64,000 bases of DNA from Latescibacteria bacterium UBA6620 (GTDB lineage Bacteria > Latescibacterota > UBA2968). The position numbers and the translations under genes are program-made. Numbering within the stretch: the first letter of the stretch is position 1; each line of letters opens with the position of its first letter. Where the stretch lies: NCBI GenBank assembly GCA_002433075.1, contig DJHM01000044.1:124001-188000 (forward strand). Direction: 5' to 3'. Under the pieces are notes generated by a model. It ran no database searches. It saw nothing but the letters and a program-made list of their open reading frames with translations, and had not been told where the DNA came from. Below are positions 8,869-16,991 of the stretch, piece after piece.

Positions 8869-8910
8869 ACGGGTGGGTGCCTTTGCCCGAGTGAATGGAG
8901 CCATCGACAC

Positions 8911-9993
8911 ATGAAAATCACTGACGTCATCTTTCACGATCTGAACTACCGCGTCAAGCGCCGGTATCGGAACTGCTGCTCGCCGTGGATCGACAGTCGC
9001 CCCGCTTCCGTGGTCGAGGTTCGCACGGACAACGGCCTGGTGGGCTGGGGGGAGGGCAGTGGGGCGTTATCGCGAGAAGCGATCGAGACGCACGTGATCG
9101 GCAAGAGTCCCTTCGACTACGAAGTCATCTTCGAAGCGTTGGGCCAGGTGAGACTTGCGTGCGGCGTGGAGATCGCGCTGTGGGATCTGATGGGCAAGGC
9201 GCTGGACATGCCGGTCTATCAACTGCTCGGGGGAAGCCGTCGGTCGTCGGTCACGGCTTACGCGAGCGGGTTCTTCCCGCTGGAGGGGGGCGATCACGTC
9301 GAGGCGGTGATCGAGGAGGCGCATCGATGCGTCGGAGAAGGGTTCCGGGCATTGAAACTCAGGATCGGATTCGGACGAGAGATGGATGAACGTCTGGTTT
9401 CGTCGGTTCGGGAAGCAGTTGGCGATGGCGTGGGTGTGGCGGGTGATGTCAATCTGGGATACGACGTGGCAACCGCGATCGAGGTGGGTCTGAAGCTCGT
9501 GCCTTACGACCTGCTGTGGTACGAAGAGCCGACGGTGGGAGACGACCTTGACGGTTACTGCGAAATCAAACAGGCCCTTCCACTCTGCGTGACGGGAGCC
9601 GAGGGTCTTGTCGGTCTACGTGCGTTTCGGGAGATCGTGCAGCGGCGGGCGGTCGACGTGATTCAGCCGGACATCAGCCGGGCGGGCGGGTTTACGGAGG
9701 GTCGCAGGATCGCAGCGTTGGCATCCGCCCATCGCGTGGGGGTGATGCCGCACATGTTCGGGACGGTGATCAGATTGGCGGCCACATTGCAGTGGTTGGC
9801 AACGTTGCCTGAGGATCCGGGGGGGATCCACCCCACACCGTGCTACCTGGAGATGGACGTGATGGAGAACGGGCTGAGAACAGACCTGTCTCCGACGCGG
9901 TTCGATGTGGAGGAAGGGATTGTTCGGATTCCCGACGGGCCGGGGCTTGGGGTCGAAATCGACCCGGAAGCGCTAAGACGCTACGCGCGCTGA
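8911..9993 (+). CDS. Mandelate racemase/muconate lactonizing enzyme family protein (copy 2)
   Basis: A 360-residue paralogue of the preceding gene, with the same opening (MKITDVI) and matching blocks throughout. The barrel motifs are KLRIGFG (KxR instead of KxK), GDVNLGYD, WYEEPT, TGAEGL, QPDISRAGG and MPHMFGT, so metal ligands and the His-Asp dyad are kept while the second lysine of the KxK pair is arginine. That change usually goes with a different stereochemical outcome or substrate. The gene ends 3 nt before the convergent receiver-domain gene. Tandem duplication followed by divergence is the simplest reading. Confidence 0.88.
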   Translation: MKITDVIFHDLNYRVKRRYRNCCSPWIDSRPASVVEVRTDNGLVGWGEGSGALSREAIETHVIGKSPFDYEVIFEALGQVRLACGVEIALWDLMGKALDMPVYQLLGGSRRSSVTAYASGFFPLEGGDHVEAVIEEAHRCVGEGFRALKLRIGFGREMDERLVSSVREAVGDGVGVAGDVNLGYDVATAIEVGLKLVPYDLLWYEEPTVGDDLDGYCEIKQALPLCVTGAEGLVGLRAFREIVQRRAVDVIQPDISRAGGFTEGRRIAALASAHRVGVMPHMFGTVIRLAATLQWLATLPEDPGGIHPTPCYLEMDVMENGLRTDLSPTRFDVEEGIVRIPDGPGLGVEIDPEALRRYAR

Positions 9994-9996
9994 GAC

Positions 9997-10380
9997 TCAG
10001 CTGGGTTGCTTGCGGAAGCAGTCGAGCTCGTGGACCTCGGAGAGGGCGCCGCTGATCTGTTCGTCCGCGTCGACGAGCTTGACGGGCTTTCCGATCATCG
10101 CGTCGGCGCACACGGCAGTCTGTTCGGCGATGTCCTCCGGGAAATTTCCGGAGATGACGGCGTGGGGGCACGTGTTGCGGACCACGGACAGGATGTCGAG
10201 GCCGTTCGCCCCGGGCATCCGAATGTCGAGGGTGATCAGGTCGTACTGATCGTTGACGACCCGGCCCATGGCCTCCTCGCCTGAGGATGCCGTGTCCGGG
10301 TCGGTGATGCCACGGGTTTCGAGAACCTGGCAGAAGAAGTCGACCACGGCTGTATCGTCGTCGACGATGAGAATTCTCAT
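9997..10380 (-). CDS. Stand-alone response regulator receiver protein
   Basis: A 127-residue CheY-like receiver domain with no output domain. MRILIVDDD supplies the acidic pocket, Asp in LITLDIRMPG is the phosphoacceptor, the Ser of AVISGNF takes the place of the usual Thr/Ser switch, and GKPVK holds the conserved lysine. A strong GGAGGAG precedes the ATG. It lies 27 nt downstream of the CocE-like hydrolase on the same strand. No histidine kinase is seen in the window, so the partner must be elsewhere. Confidence 0.88.
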   Translation of the reverse strand: MRILIVDDDTAVVDFFCQVLETRGITDPDTASSGEEAMGRVVNDQYDLITLDIRMPGANGLDILSVVRNTCPHAVISGNFPEDIAEQTAVCADAMIGKPVKLVDADEQISGALSEVHELDCFRKQPS

Positions 10381-10407
10381 GCGCTCCTCCGAGTTGACCG
10401 CCCCCGG

Positions 10408-12051
10408 TCACGCGGTCGAATCCAGGGTGTGCAGGTGGAGAGAAGAGGCAGCCTTACCGCCCGTATATAGGTCTGTCTGGTAGGGTTTACCGACGGGTTG
10501 GCCCCACGGTAGATCGAGCCGACCCGTGTTCGTCTGAATACGGGGGAAATCCGATCCGGCTACGATCAGTCCGATCCGGGCGTCTTTCGGGAATTCGTAT
10601 GCAATGTGGCCCAAGTCAATCCTGATTCCGACCGACTCTCCGGGAACGAGCGGTGTTTTCCGATCGAACCCCTGCGCGTAGCAGCAGCGGAAGGACCCGA
10701 CGGTCAGGCAGATCACCGTTTCGTCCGGCAGTTCGACGCAGAACTTTCCGACGAGATCCGCATTTTCCGCCGTGCAGGAGACGGTCAGATCCAGAACGAT
10801 CGGGTCGAGGACAGTGCACGGTCGCGCGAAGGGTTCTGAGCGGAAAAACAGGACGTCTTCGCGTCCGAGAATGGGTCGTTGATCGACCGGGCCACGGGGG
10901 TCGAGACCCCAGTAGACCTGTCCTCCAAGGGTAGGAACCGGATTGGAGGGATCGTTCGGAATGGTGACCCGATCTTCCTCGACGGGTCCCCTGACGAGTC
11001 GTCCCGGGCTCAGGGTGTAGGTGACGGCGGTCGATGAGGGCGGGGGCCAGTCGTCGTAGGACTCCCACCGGTTCCGGCCCATCGTGAAGACTTTGACAGG
11101 ACGCTCACGGGTGAAGCCGTCGTCGATGTCCCTGAGATGGAGATTCAGGAAGCGGATTTCTTCCCCGGTCACATCCAGGTCGGCGGTCGATCCGAAGTCC
11201 CATTGACCGTAGGTCGTTCGACCCGGCCGCGAACTGTCGATCGTCTGGTGGCCCCACGGGCCGATCAGCAGATGCTGGTTGTCGCGTGCCAGCGAGGATG
11301 CGCCGGTGGCTCGGATGTTCGCGAAGGCGTTGAACTGTCCTCGGGTGAGGTGGTCGAACCACCCACCGGCGTGGAAGCCCGGGATGGCGACGGACGGATG
11401 CATCGTGTCCTGATCGATCGATTGCCAGTAGTCGTCGTCGACGTCGTGTTCGGCCCAGGTCGAAAGGATGGGTGTCTCGAATCCGACGTGTCGTGCGATC
11501 TCTTCGGGCGAACCCAGGGGGTTCAGTTCGGTCCACTCGACGTGGTCGAGGGGAGGCTGCGTCCTCGCACTCGCGTGGGTGAGCGACCACCGGATGGCGT
11601 TCCCGAGAGCGAAGCATCCGTCGTAGCGAAGCCAGTCGCGAAACCAGGAGCCTGGAGCGACGGAGGGCGCAATGCAACGCAACGCCTCGTGCCCGGTCGA
11701 TGCGGCCGGAACCTGAACGATGCCGAGGTAACTGCGCCCCCACATACCGATCCGTCCGTTGCACCAGGATTGGTCCGCAATCCAGTCCAGAGCAGCGTGA
11801 CCGTCGCGAGCCTCGTCGACAAGAGGTGTAAATTCACCGCCCGAATCGAACTTGCCCCTGCAGTCCTGAACGACGACAGCGAAGCCTTCGTCCAGGAAGC
11901 GGCGGGCGCTCGCCTGCTGGCCGGTCCGGTGGTAGGGCGTTCGGATGAGGACGACGGGATGCGTACCGGGACCAGGACGGTAGATGTCAGTTGCGAGTTG
12001 GATTCCGTCTTCGGTCTCGACAGTCTGGCAGAGTAGGTGTGGCATCCACAT
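10408..12051 (-). CDS. CocE/NonD family hydrolase (X-Pro dipeptidyl-peptidase S15 type)
   Basis: A 547-residue alpha/beta hydrolase of the CocE/NonD family, which includes cocaine esterase, glutaryl-7-ACA acylases and X-Pro dipeptidyl peptidases. The nucleophile elbow is GMWGRSYLG. A later acid-containing segment (WAEHDVDDDYW) and GPWGHQTI supply the Asp and His. The C-terminal ~200 residues form the jelly-roll domain typical of the family (VLDLTVSCTAENADLVGKF). No signal peptide is seen, so it is probably cytoplasmic and hydrolyses an ester or amide. It is transcribed divergently from the TIM-barrel/purF pair. Confidence 0.88.
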   Translation of the reverse strand: MWMPHLLCQTVETEDGIQLATDIYRPGPGTHPVVLIRTPYHRTGQQASARRFLDEGFAVVVQDCRGKFDSGGEFTPLVDEARDGHAALDWIADQSWCNGRIGMWGRSYLGIVQVPAASTGHEALRCIAPSVAPGSWFRDWLRYDGCFALGNAIRWSLTHASARTQPPLDHVEWTELNPLGSPEEIARHVGFETPILSTWAEHDVDDDYWQSIDQDTMHPSVAIPGFHAGGWFDHLTRGQFNAFANIRATGASSLARDNQHLLIGPWGHQTIDSSRPGRTTYGQWDFGSTADLDVTGEEIRFLNLHLRDIDDGFTRERPVKVFTMGRNRWESYDDWPPPSSTAVTYTLSPGRLVRGPVEEDRVTIPNDPSNPVPTLGGQVYWGLDPRGPVDQRPILGREDVLFFRSEPFARPCTVLDPIVLDLTVSCTAENADLVGKFCVELPDETVICLTVGSFRCCYAQGFDRKTPLVPGESVGIRIDLGHIAYEFPKDARIGLIVAGSDFPRIQTNTGRLDLPWGQPVGKPYQTDLYTGGKAASSLHLHTLDSTA

Positions 12052-12152
12052 GAAATTGCTCCGCTAAGAGGGGGATGTCAAAAGGGCGTACGTTGGAGGA
12101 TGTTCAGGATTGGCCTATCTTTCCCGCACAACCTTGCAAAGAAAGAGACCGG

Positions 12153-12974
12153 ATGCCGAGGCTTTCAATTTCGACCTGGACCCTGCACCGTCTTTTAGGT
12201 CGGGCATGGTTCGATGAGGGCGAGAAGGGTCTCACGAATCGAAGTGACGCCCCATCGGAACTGGCCTTGACCGACGTGCCTCGTGCGGTCGCCGAACACG
12301 GGATCGGTACGCTCGAGCTCTGTCACTTTCATTTCCCCCGGGTCGAGGACGATTACCTTGCCGAAATTCGGGGCGCGGCGAACGACGCGGACGTGGATCT
12401 GTTCAGCGTGCTGATCGACACGGGCAATATCACGAGCGAGGACGCAGACGTTCGGGAGTCCGATGTGGCCGTGATCGAACGGTGGATGGAGCGAGCGTCT
12501 CACCTGGGGACGAGCCACGTCCGGATCATCGCGGGGGATGATCCGCCGACGGACGACACCGTGGATCGATCGGTGGAGACCCTGAGGAAACTGGCGGCCT
12601 ACGGAGAGTCGCTCGGGGTACGCGTGCTGACGGAGAACTTCAAGCAGCTTGGGTCCCGGCCGGAGACGGTCAATGCCATCCTCGACGGATGCGAGGGTCG
12701 GGTTGGCTTGTGCGCCGACTTCGGAAATTTCCCGCGGGAGAGTCGGCAGGAGGATTTGAAGCAAGTGATGCCTCGGGCAGACTCGATTCACGCGAAGGCG
12801 GACTACCCCGACGGCGTGATGGACGCAGAGACGTTCGACGCGTGCGTGAAAATCGCGAACGATGCCGGGTTTGACGGGCCGATTTCGTTGATTTATCAGG
12901 ATGGCGATGACGTGTGGGAACGGGTGGATGAAATGGCGGGTCGTGTCACACCCTTTCTCGGAAAGTCGGAATGA
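12153..12974 (+). CDS. Sugar phosphate isomerase/epimerase-like TIM barrel
   Basis: A 273-residue xylose-isomerase-like TIM barrel (AP endonuclease 2 superfamily). LSISTWTLHRLLG at the start, VRVLTENF, GLCADFGNF and SIHAKADY supply the Glu, Asp and His positions expected for the metal site. The ATG at 12153 is preferred over an in-frame start at 12075, because the extra 26 residues look unlike a protein N-terminus and a GAAAGAGA lies before 12153. The stop overlaps the purF-like start in ATGA form, so the two are translationally coupled. The substrate is unknown. Confidence 0.82.
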   Translation: MPRLSISTWTLHRLLGRAWFDEGEKGLTNRSDAPSELALTDVPRAVAEHGIGTLELCHFHFPRVEDDYLAEIRGAANDADVDLFSVLIDTGNITSEDADVRESDVAVIERWMERASHLGTSHVRIIAGDDPPTDDTVDRSVETLRKLAAYGESLGVRVLTENFKQLGSRPETVNAILDGCEGRVGLCADFGNFPRESRQEDLKQVMPRADSIHAKADYPDGVMDAETFDACVKIANDAGFDGPISLIYQDGDDVWERVDEMAGRVTPFLGKSE

Positions 12975-14500
12975 AAGACGACCTGAAGCACGAGTGTGGA
13001 CTGGCCGCGCTTTACTGGTTGGACGAACCCTACGAAAAAGGGGGAGCGGCGCTCGAAGAACCGGAGAACGTCGCCGGCCTGATGCCGTCGATGTTGCTCG
13101 ATCTGCAGAACCGGGGGCAGCTCGCCTCGGGGATGACGAGTTACGAACCGGATCGCCGGCAGATTCTGCATACGTTCAAGGATGTGGGGACCGTGTCCGA
13201 AGGTTTTCGCATGTCGCACACGGGGAAGCACGCATCGATTCTGGAGGAATACACGGGCCGGGCGGCGATCGGTCATACGCGATATGCCACGAGCGGGGAG
13301 GAAGACGATGTGCGCTACGCGCAACCGTTCGAGCGACAGCACGGGCGGGTGTGGAAATGGTTTTCGCTCGCCTTCAACGGCAACCTGGCCAACTACACGC
13401 ATCTGCGTGAACGTCTGTTGTCGAAGCGGGGATACCACTTCACGCTGAACACCGATACCGAAATCATCATGCACACGCTCGCCTACCGATTACGGGGCGA
13501 GCGAATGCCCAATCTGGCCAAGGTGATGGGGGGCCTGGCCCGGGACTTCGATGGGGCGTTCAACATCGCGTTCCTGGATGCGGCGGGGCGGATGTTCGTG
13601 TCGCGCGATCCTACGGGCTATCGACCGTTGTGCTGGGCGGTTCAGGGGCGGTTGTTCGGAGCAGCGAACGAATCGACGGCGCTTCTGAACCTGGGATTCA
13701 CGGACATTCATCACCTTCAGCCGGGGGAAATGGCCATTGTGGAAGAGGGCCAGCTGAGGATCGAGCAGTATGCCAAACCGGAGAAGCCGGCCTGTTGCTT
13801 CTTCGAGTGGGTTTACTTCTCGAACGTGGCGAGCGAAATCGACGGCCAGGGTGTTTACCAGTCACGGGCACGAGCGGGGCGAATCCTGGCCGAGATGGAA
13901 GACGAAGAGATCGGGGATGACTGTATCGTCGTGCCCGTGCCCGACACGGCTAAAGCCGCCGCAGACGCCTACGCATTCCATGTGGGCGCACCGTGTATGG
14001 AAGGCGTGATCAGAAACCGTTACGTGGGGCGTACCTTCATCCAGCCGGTGAGTACGAGAGAGAAAAGTGCCAAGAGCAAGTACACGACCGTTCGCTCGCT
14101 GATGCAGGGACAGCGCGTGTTCCTGGTCGAAGATTCGATCGTCCGATCGCTGACCCTCAAGACGCTGATCCAGCAGATCCGGGTGAACGGAGGGGCGGCG
14201 GAGGTTCACGTCCGGGTGGCGTGTCCGCCAATCGTGGGTCCGTGTTTCTACGGCATCAACATGTCGACGGTCGGCGAGCTGTTCGCGCCACCTTTCGCCC
14301 CGACGCGATACAAGGGCGACCCAACCCAGCAGATGTTGAAGAAAATGGCGCGTTCGCTGAAGGTCGATACCCTGAAGTATCTGCCGACGAGCGCCCTCGG
14401 TGACGCTATCAACGTGCCTCAGGAATCTCTGTGTCGGGGCTGCGTGACCGGTAAATACCCTTCGTCGTGGGGCAACCGAATGTATCGAAGACTCAGCTGA
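12971..14500 (+). CDS. purF: Amidophosphoribosyltransferase-like protein (PurF)
   Basis: A 509-residue protein with an N-terminal glutamine amidotransferase class II domain and a C-terminal phosphoribosyltransferase domain. Cys9 in HECGLAAL would become the N-terminal nucleophile after propeptide removal. IGHTRYAT and FNGNLANY are the glutaminase motifs. RNRYVGRTFIQP is typical of PurF. Cysteines in ACCFF, GPCFYG and CRGCVTGKYPS match the Fe-S ligands of the Bacillus-type enzyme. The PRPP loop around residues 385-396 reads VEDSIVRSLTLK instead of the usual VDDSIVRGTT, an odd change in a catalytic loop. It would make phosphoribosylamine for purine synthesis, or be a diverged paralogue. A hairpin terminator follows. 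Confidence 0.85.
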   Translation: MKDDLKHECGLAALYWLDEPYEKGGAALEEPENVAGLMPSMLLDLQNRGQLASGMTSYEPDRRQILHTFKDVGTVSEGFRMSHTGKHASILEEYTGRAAIGHTRYATSGEEDDVRYAQPFERQHGRVWKWFSLAFNGNLANYTHLRERLLSKRGYHFTLNTDTEIIMHTLAYRLRGERMPNLAKVMGGLARDFDGAFNIAFLDAAGRMFVSRDPTGYRPLCWAVQGRLFGAANESTALLNLGFTDIHHLQPGEMAIVEEGQLRIEQYAKPEKPACCFFEWVYFSNVASEIDGQGVYQSRARAGRILAEMEDEEIGDDCIVVPVPDTAKAAADAYAFHVGAPCMEGVIRNRYVGRTFIQPVSTREKSAKSKYTTVRSLMQGQRVFLVEDSIVRSLTLKTLIQQIRVNGGAAEVHVRVACPPIVGPCFYGINMSTVGELFAPPFAPTRYKGDPTQQMLKKMARSLKVDTLKYLPTSALGDAINVPQESLCRGCVTGKYPSSWGNRMYRRLS

Positions 14501-14529
14501 AGAACATCACCGCCCCGATCCTTTCCCCG

Positions 14530-14565
14530 CCGCGTGACACTCCCGTCACGCGGTTTCTTCATTTT
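14530..14565 (+). terminator. Intrinsic terminator after purF
   Basis: A perfect 9-bp GC-rich inverted repeat (CCGCGTGAC at 14530-14538, GTCACGCGG at 14545-14553) with a six-base loop is followed by TTTCTTCATTTT. It starts 29 nt past the purF stop and should end the TIM-barrel/purF transcript. Confidence 0.8.
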
Positions 14566-14586
14566 GCCTTTTCCACTCTGCCTCCT

Positions 14587-14628
14587 CCCTCCTTTGCCTC
14601 TCCGTAGCCACGAAGTGGCAAAGGAGGG
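14587..14628. terminator. 12-bp inverted repeat between convergent genes
   Basis: A perfect 12-bp inverted repeat (CCCTCCTTTGCC at 14587-14598 and its complement at 14617-14628) lies just before the 3' end of the convergent membrane-protein gene. Its loop holds a second small hairpin, GCCAC-GAA-GTGGC. There is no good T-run on either side. It may act as a transcription barrier for the minus-strand gene or protect its mRNA end. Confidence 0.5.
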
Positions 14629-14633
14629 CCTCT

Positions 14634-16616
14634 CTACCAGTGATGAACCGAATGTCCCGATCCCGGAAACCAGATCGCATCCACGGTGGCTGAGATGGCG
14701 ACACCGAGGACGAACCCGCACAGGATGCCGAGGAAGAACGGTTGTCCCCGCCGGTAGAGCTGAATACCGCCGATTCTGAAGATCAAGGTCTTCGTGAGCC
14801 AGACGAGGAAGATCGTAAAAATCGTTCCCCGGATGGCGTGCGTTTCGGAGATCGCGAATCCGACCGGATGGAGCGGCCACGCGGGAAACCGGTATCGGGC
14901 CAAGGTGAGGATGCCCATCACGATCAGGCCGCCAAAGTAGAATCCGAGGCGACGCCAGTCCGGACCCAGTGCAGTCTCCATCTGGCGGAGGTAATAGTTG
15001 AAGATGTTGGGATGGGTCCGAAATTCGAAGGCCCTGAAGTTGTAAGCTCCGTACTCGTAGCCGAGGTGGAGGGTGAATGCGACGGAAGTGACGGCGGCGA
15101 CCAGACCCGCGAGGGCGAGTGCGGCAGTGGTCGGTCGCTTGCTGCCACGGACAGCGGCCGCGATTCGCGCGATATGCGCGGAGCTGGCCATGGCCAGGCT
15201 CTTGGCGTCGGTGAAGTACGCGAATGAGTAGGCGAGGGTGGCCATCGAAGCAGGACGGATGGCGGCCGAACCGAGTGTGAACAATGCGAAAGAGGGGGGC
15301 ATGACAGTCCCGCGAAGGTAGACGAGACCGGTTTCGGCCATGACCCTGGCGACACCCAGGTAGAGGATGGTCATGCCGATGAGGAACGGCAGGATGACGT
15401 GGAGGTCCATGCCGGAGGCGTGCAGCCACCCGACGACGAAACAGCCCCCAAGGAGGGTCCCGTAGATGGCGGTACGATACGAGAACAGTTCCTCTCGATC
15501 GTCGATCGCTGGATCTTCCCGTCGGACGAGACGCCAGATTCTGGCGAGATGGTCCCTGCCGACCCATAGACTCCAGCCGAGCATGAAGGTGAGAGCGCCG
15601 AACGCCTGCCACGCGTTGGCCGCGTGGGCGGACGACCACAGTCCAGGAGTGCCGATGCTGTACCCCAGCCGGTTGAAGAATCCGACTTCGACGCACACGA
15701 GGAAATAGAAGAAGAGGATCGAGAACAGGACTTCGAGGCTCGTCCAGTAAGCAAAGCCCATGATGAAGAAGTGAACGCCGATGTAGAAGTAACGATCGGG
15801 GATGTAGCGCGAGATGTGGAGAAACGTGACGCCGCCCCCGGCCCGAGTGATCGGGATTTTCGGGAAATCCGGGAGGAAGTAGCCCACGATGTTCCAACAG
15901 ATGACGAAGAGAGGGATGGCTAGCCCGATCCAGAAAAGACGATTGCGCACCAGAGGAGGCCAGATGCTGCGGTCGGATTCACGCACGAGTTCGAGTGCGA
16001 CCTGGGCGGCCGGAAAAGGGAGACGCTCGACATCCGCCCACTGCCGTCGGAGGAGGACAGCGACGCAAAGACACGTCCAGGTTAGGATGCCTGCGAACGC
16101 AAACCACCAGATCAGTGGGCCGAGCCACACGCGCCAGGGAATGGGTCGACCGTCGGGCAGGCCCTCGTAGAAGTGACGCATGGCGTCATCCTGGTCGTCG
16201 GGGAAGAGCCAGTCTGGTAGGTGGGGATGGAGACGGTCCGCCCAGGCGTTCTCAGGTGTGGCGAAGTAATAGGGTGTCGACATGTGGCCCATGATGAGCC
16301 CGGTAAAGTTCATGAGCGGGAAGAGGGCGCCGACGAGGCCCATGGAAAAAACGACGACGAGTTCCAGCGGGGAAAGGGCCCAGGAACGCCGGAATCGTCG
16401 GAGAGCGACGTTGATCCCCAGGCTGAGGAGCACGAAGGGAATCATCAACGCCATGGCCATGTAGCTGAAGACCATCTGGTTGATGTGGATGACGTAGAGC
16501 CCGTAGATGGGCCAGGTGTTGACCGATACGACGAGGATCAGACCGACGAGGACGCTTCTGAGGGTCACGCGATCCGTGCGATCGAGGTGTTCGACCTGTG
16601 GCTGGTTCAAGGACAC
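14634..16616 (-). CDS. Large polytopic membrane protein, OPT-like (DUF6785/DUF6784 type)
   Basis: A 660-residue protein with about 14 hydrophobic segments spread over its whole length, beginning with RSVLVGLILVVSVNTWPIYG. Size and pattern resemble the DUF6785/DUF6784 membrane proteins of Planctomycetes and related uncultured groups, which look like oligopeptide-transporter relatives. Conserved-looking motifs include ALFPLMNFTGLIMGHMSTPY near the N-terminus and VMAETGLVYLRGTVMPPSFA in the middle. A transport role is likely but the substrate is unknown. The family name is from memory of sequence style and is less certain than the topology. Confidence 0.7.
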   Translation of the reverse strand: MSLNQPQVEHLDRTDRVTLRSVLVGLILVVSVNTWPIYGLYVIHINQMVFSYMAMALMIPFVLLSLGINVALRRFRRSWALSPLELVVVFSMGLVGALFPLMNFTGLIMGHMSTPYYFATPENAWADRLHPHLPDWLFPDDQDDAMRHFYEGLPDGRPIPWRVWLGPLIWWFAFAGILTWTCLCVAVLLRRQWADVERLPFPAAQVALELVRESDRSIWPPLVRNRLFWIGLAIPLFVICWNIVGYFLPDFPKIPITRAGGGVTFLHISRYIPDRYFYIGVHFFIMGFAYWTSLEVLFSILFFYFLVCVEVGFFNRLGYSIGTPGLWSSAHAANAWQAFGALTFMLGWSLWVGRDHLARIWRLVRREDPAIDDREELFSYRTAIYGTLLGGCFVVGWLHASGMDLHVILPFLIGMTILYLGVARVMAETGLVYLRGTVMPPSFALFTLGSAAIRPASMATLAYSFAYFTDAKSLAMASSAHIARIAAAVRGSKRPTTAALALAGLVAAVTSVAFTLHLGYEYGAYNFRAFEFRTHPNIFNYYLRQMETALGPDWRRLGFYFGGLIVMGILTLARYRFPAWPLHPVGFAISETHAIRGTIFTIFLVWLTKTLIFRIGGIQLYRRGQPFFLGILCGFVLGVAISATVDAIWFPGSGHSVHHW

Positions 16617-16624
16617 GAGTTAGG

Positions 16625-16968
16625 CGAATCTCCGATGTACGATCAAGAATTTCCGTGTGGGGATGTCTGTTGTTCGAAACTCTGAATTCTGTTGGTATGG
16701 AAAAGAACGAATCTCCGATGTACGATCAAGAAGCTCCGAATGGGGGATGGTTGTCCTTCTCCCATTCGGAGCTTCTTGATCGGAAGTTCGTTCTTCCAAT
16801 CGAACTGTAATTGACGAGCAAGTTTCGGGAATCGTCAGTTCTTGATCGGAGATTCGCTTCTATCGATGCGAATCTCCGATTGACGAACAAGAACAGATGT
16901 GTTCCCTTCCCTCACTCGGCAATTGGCAATTCTTGATCGGAAATTCGCTCCTTCCAATGCGGATCTCC
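16625..16968. repeat. Array of GATCAAGAA-type inverted and direct repeats
   Basis: The whole ~375-nt gap holds repeated ~18-25 nt units. Two identical direct copies, CGAATCTCCGATGTAC followed by GATCAAGAA, lie at 16625-16649 and 16708-16732, and a third, diverged one at 16869-16893. Inverted copies of TTCTTGATCGGAxxTTCG lie at 16773-16790, 16839-16856 and 16930-16947. A partial copy is near 16959. The best pair forms a perfect 21-bp inverted repeat (16724-16744 with 16761-16781) around a 16-nt spacer. No ORF is credible here. It resembles a REP/MITE-type array. Confidence 0.8.
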
Positions 16969-16991
16969 AACATACGTTGGTATAACCCAGA

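Noticed and set aside
9997..10380. The receiver protein as part of a two-component operon
   Set aside because: No histidine kinase or output domain is encoded nearby; the only same-strand neighbour is a CocE-type hydrolase.
14419..15897. A 492-codon minus-strand frame overlapping the large membrane-protein gene
   Set aside because: Its translation is full of Arg, Pro and His with no hydrophobic pattern. The 14634-16616 frame has regular membrane helices.
16625..16968. The repeat array as a CRISPR
   Set aside because: Units alternate in orientation, spacing is irregular, copies are imperfect and no cas gene is present.
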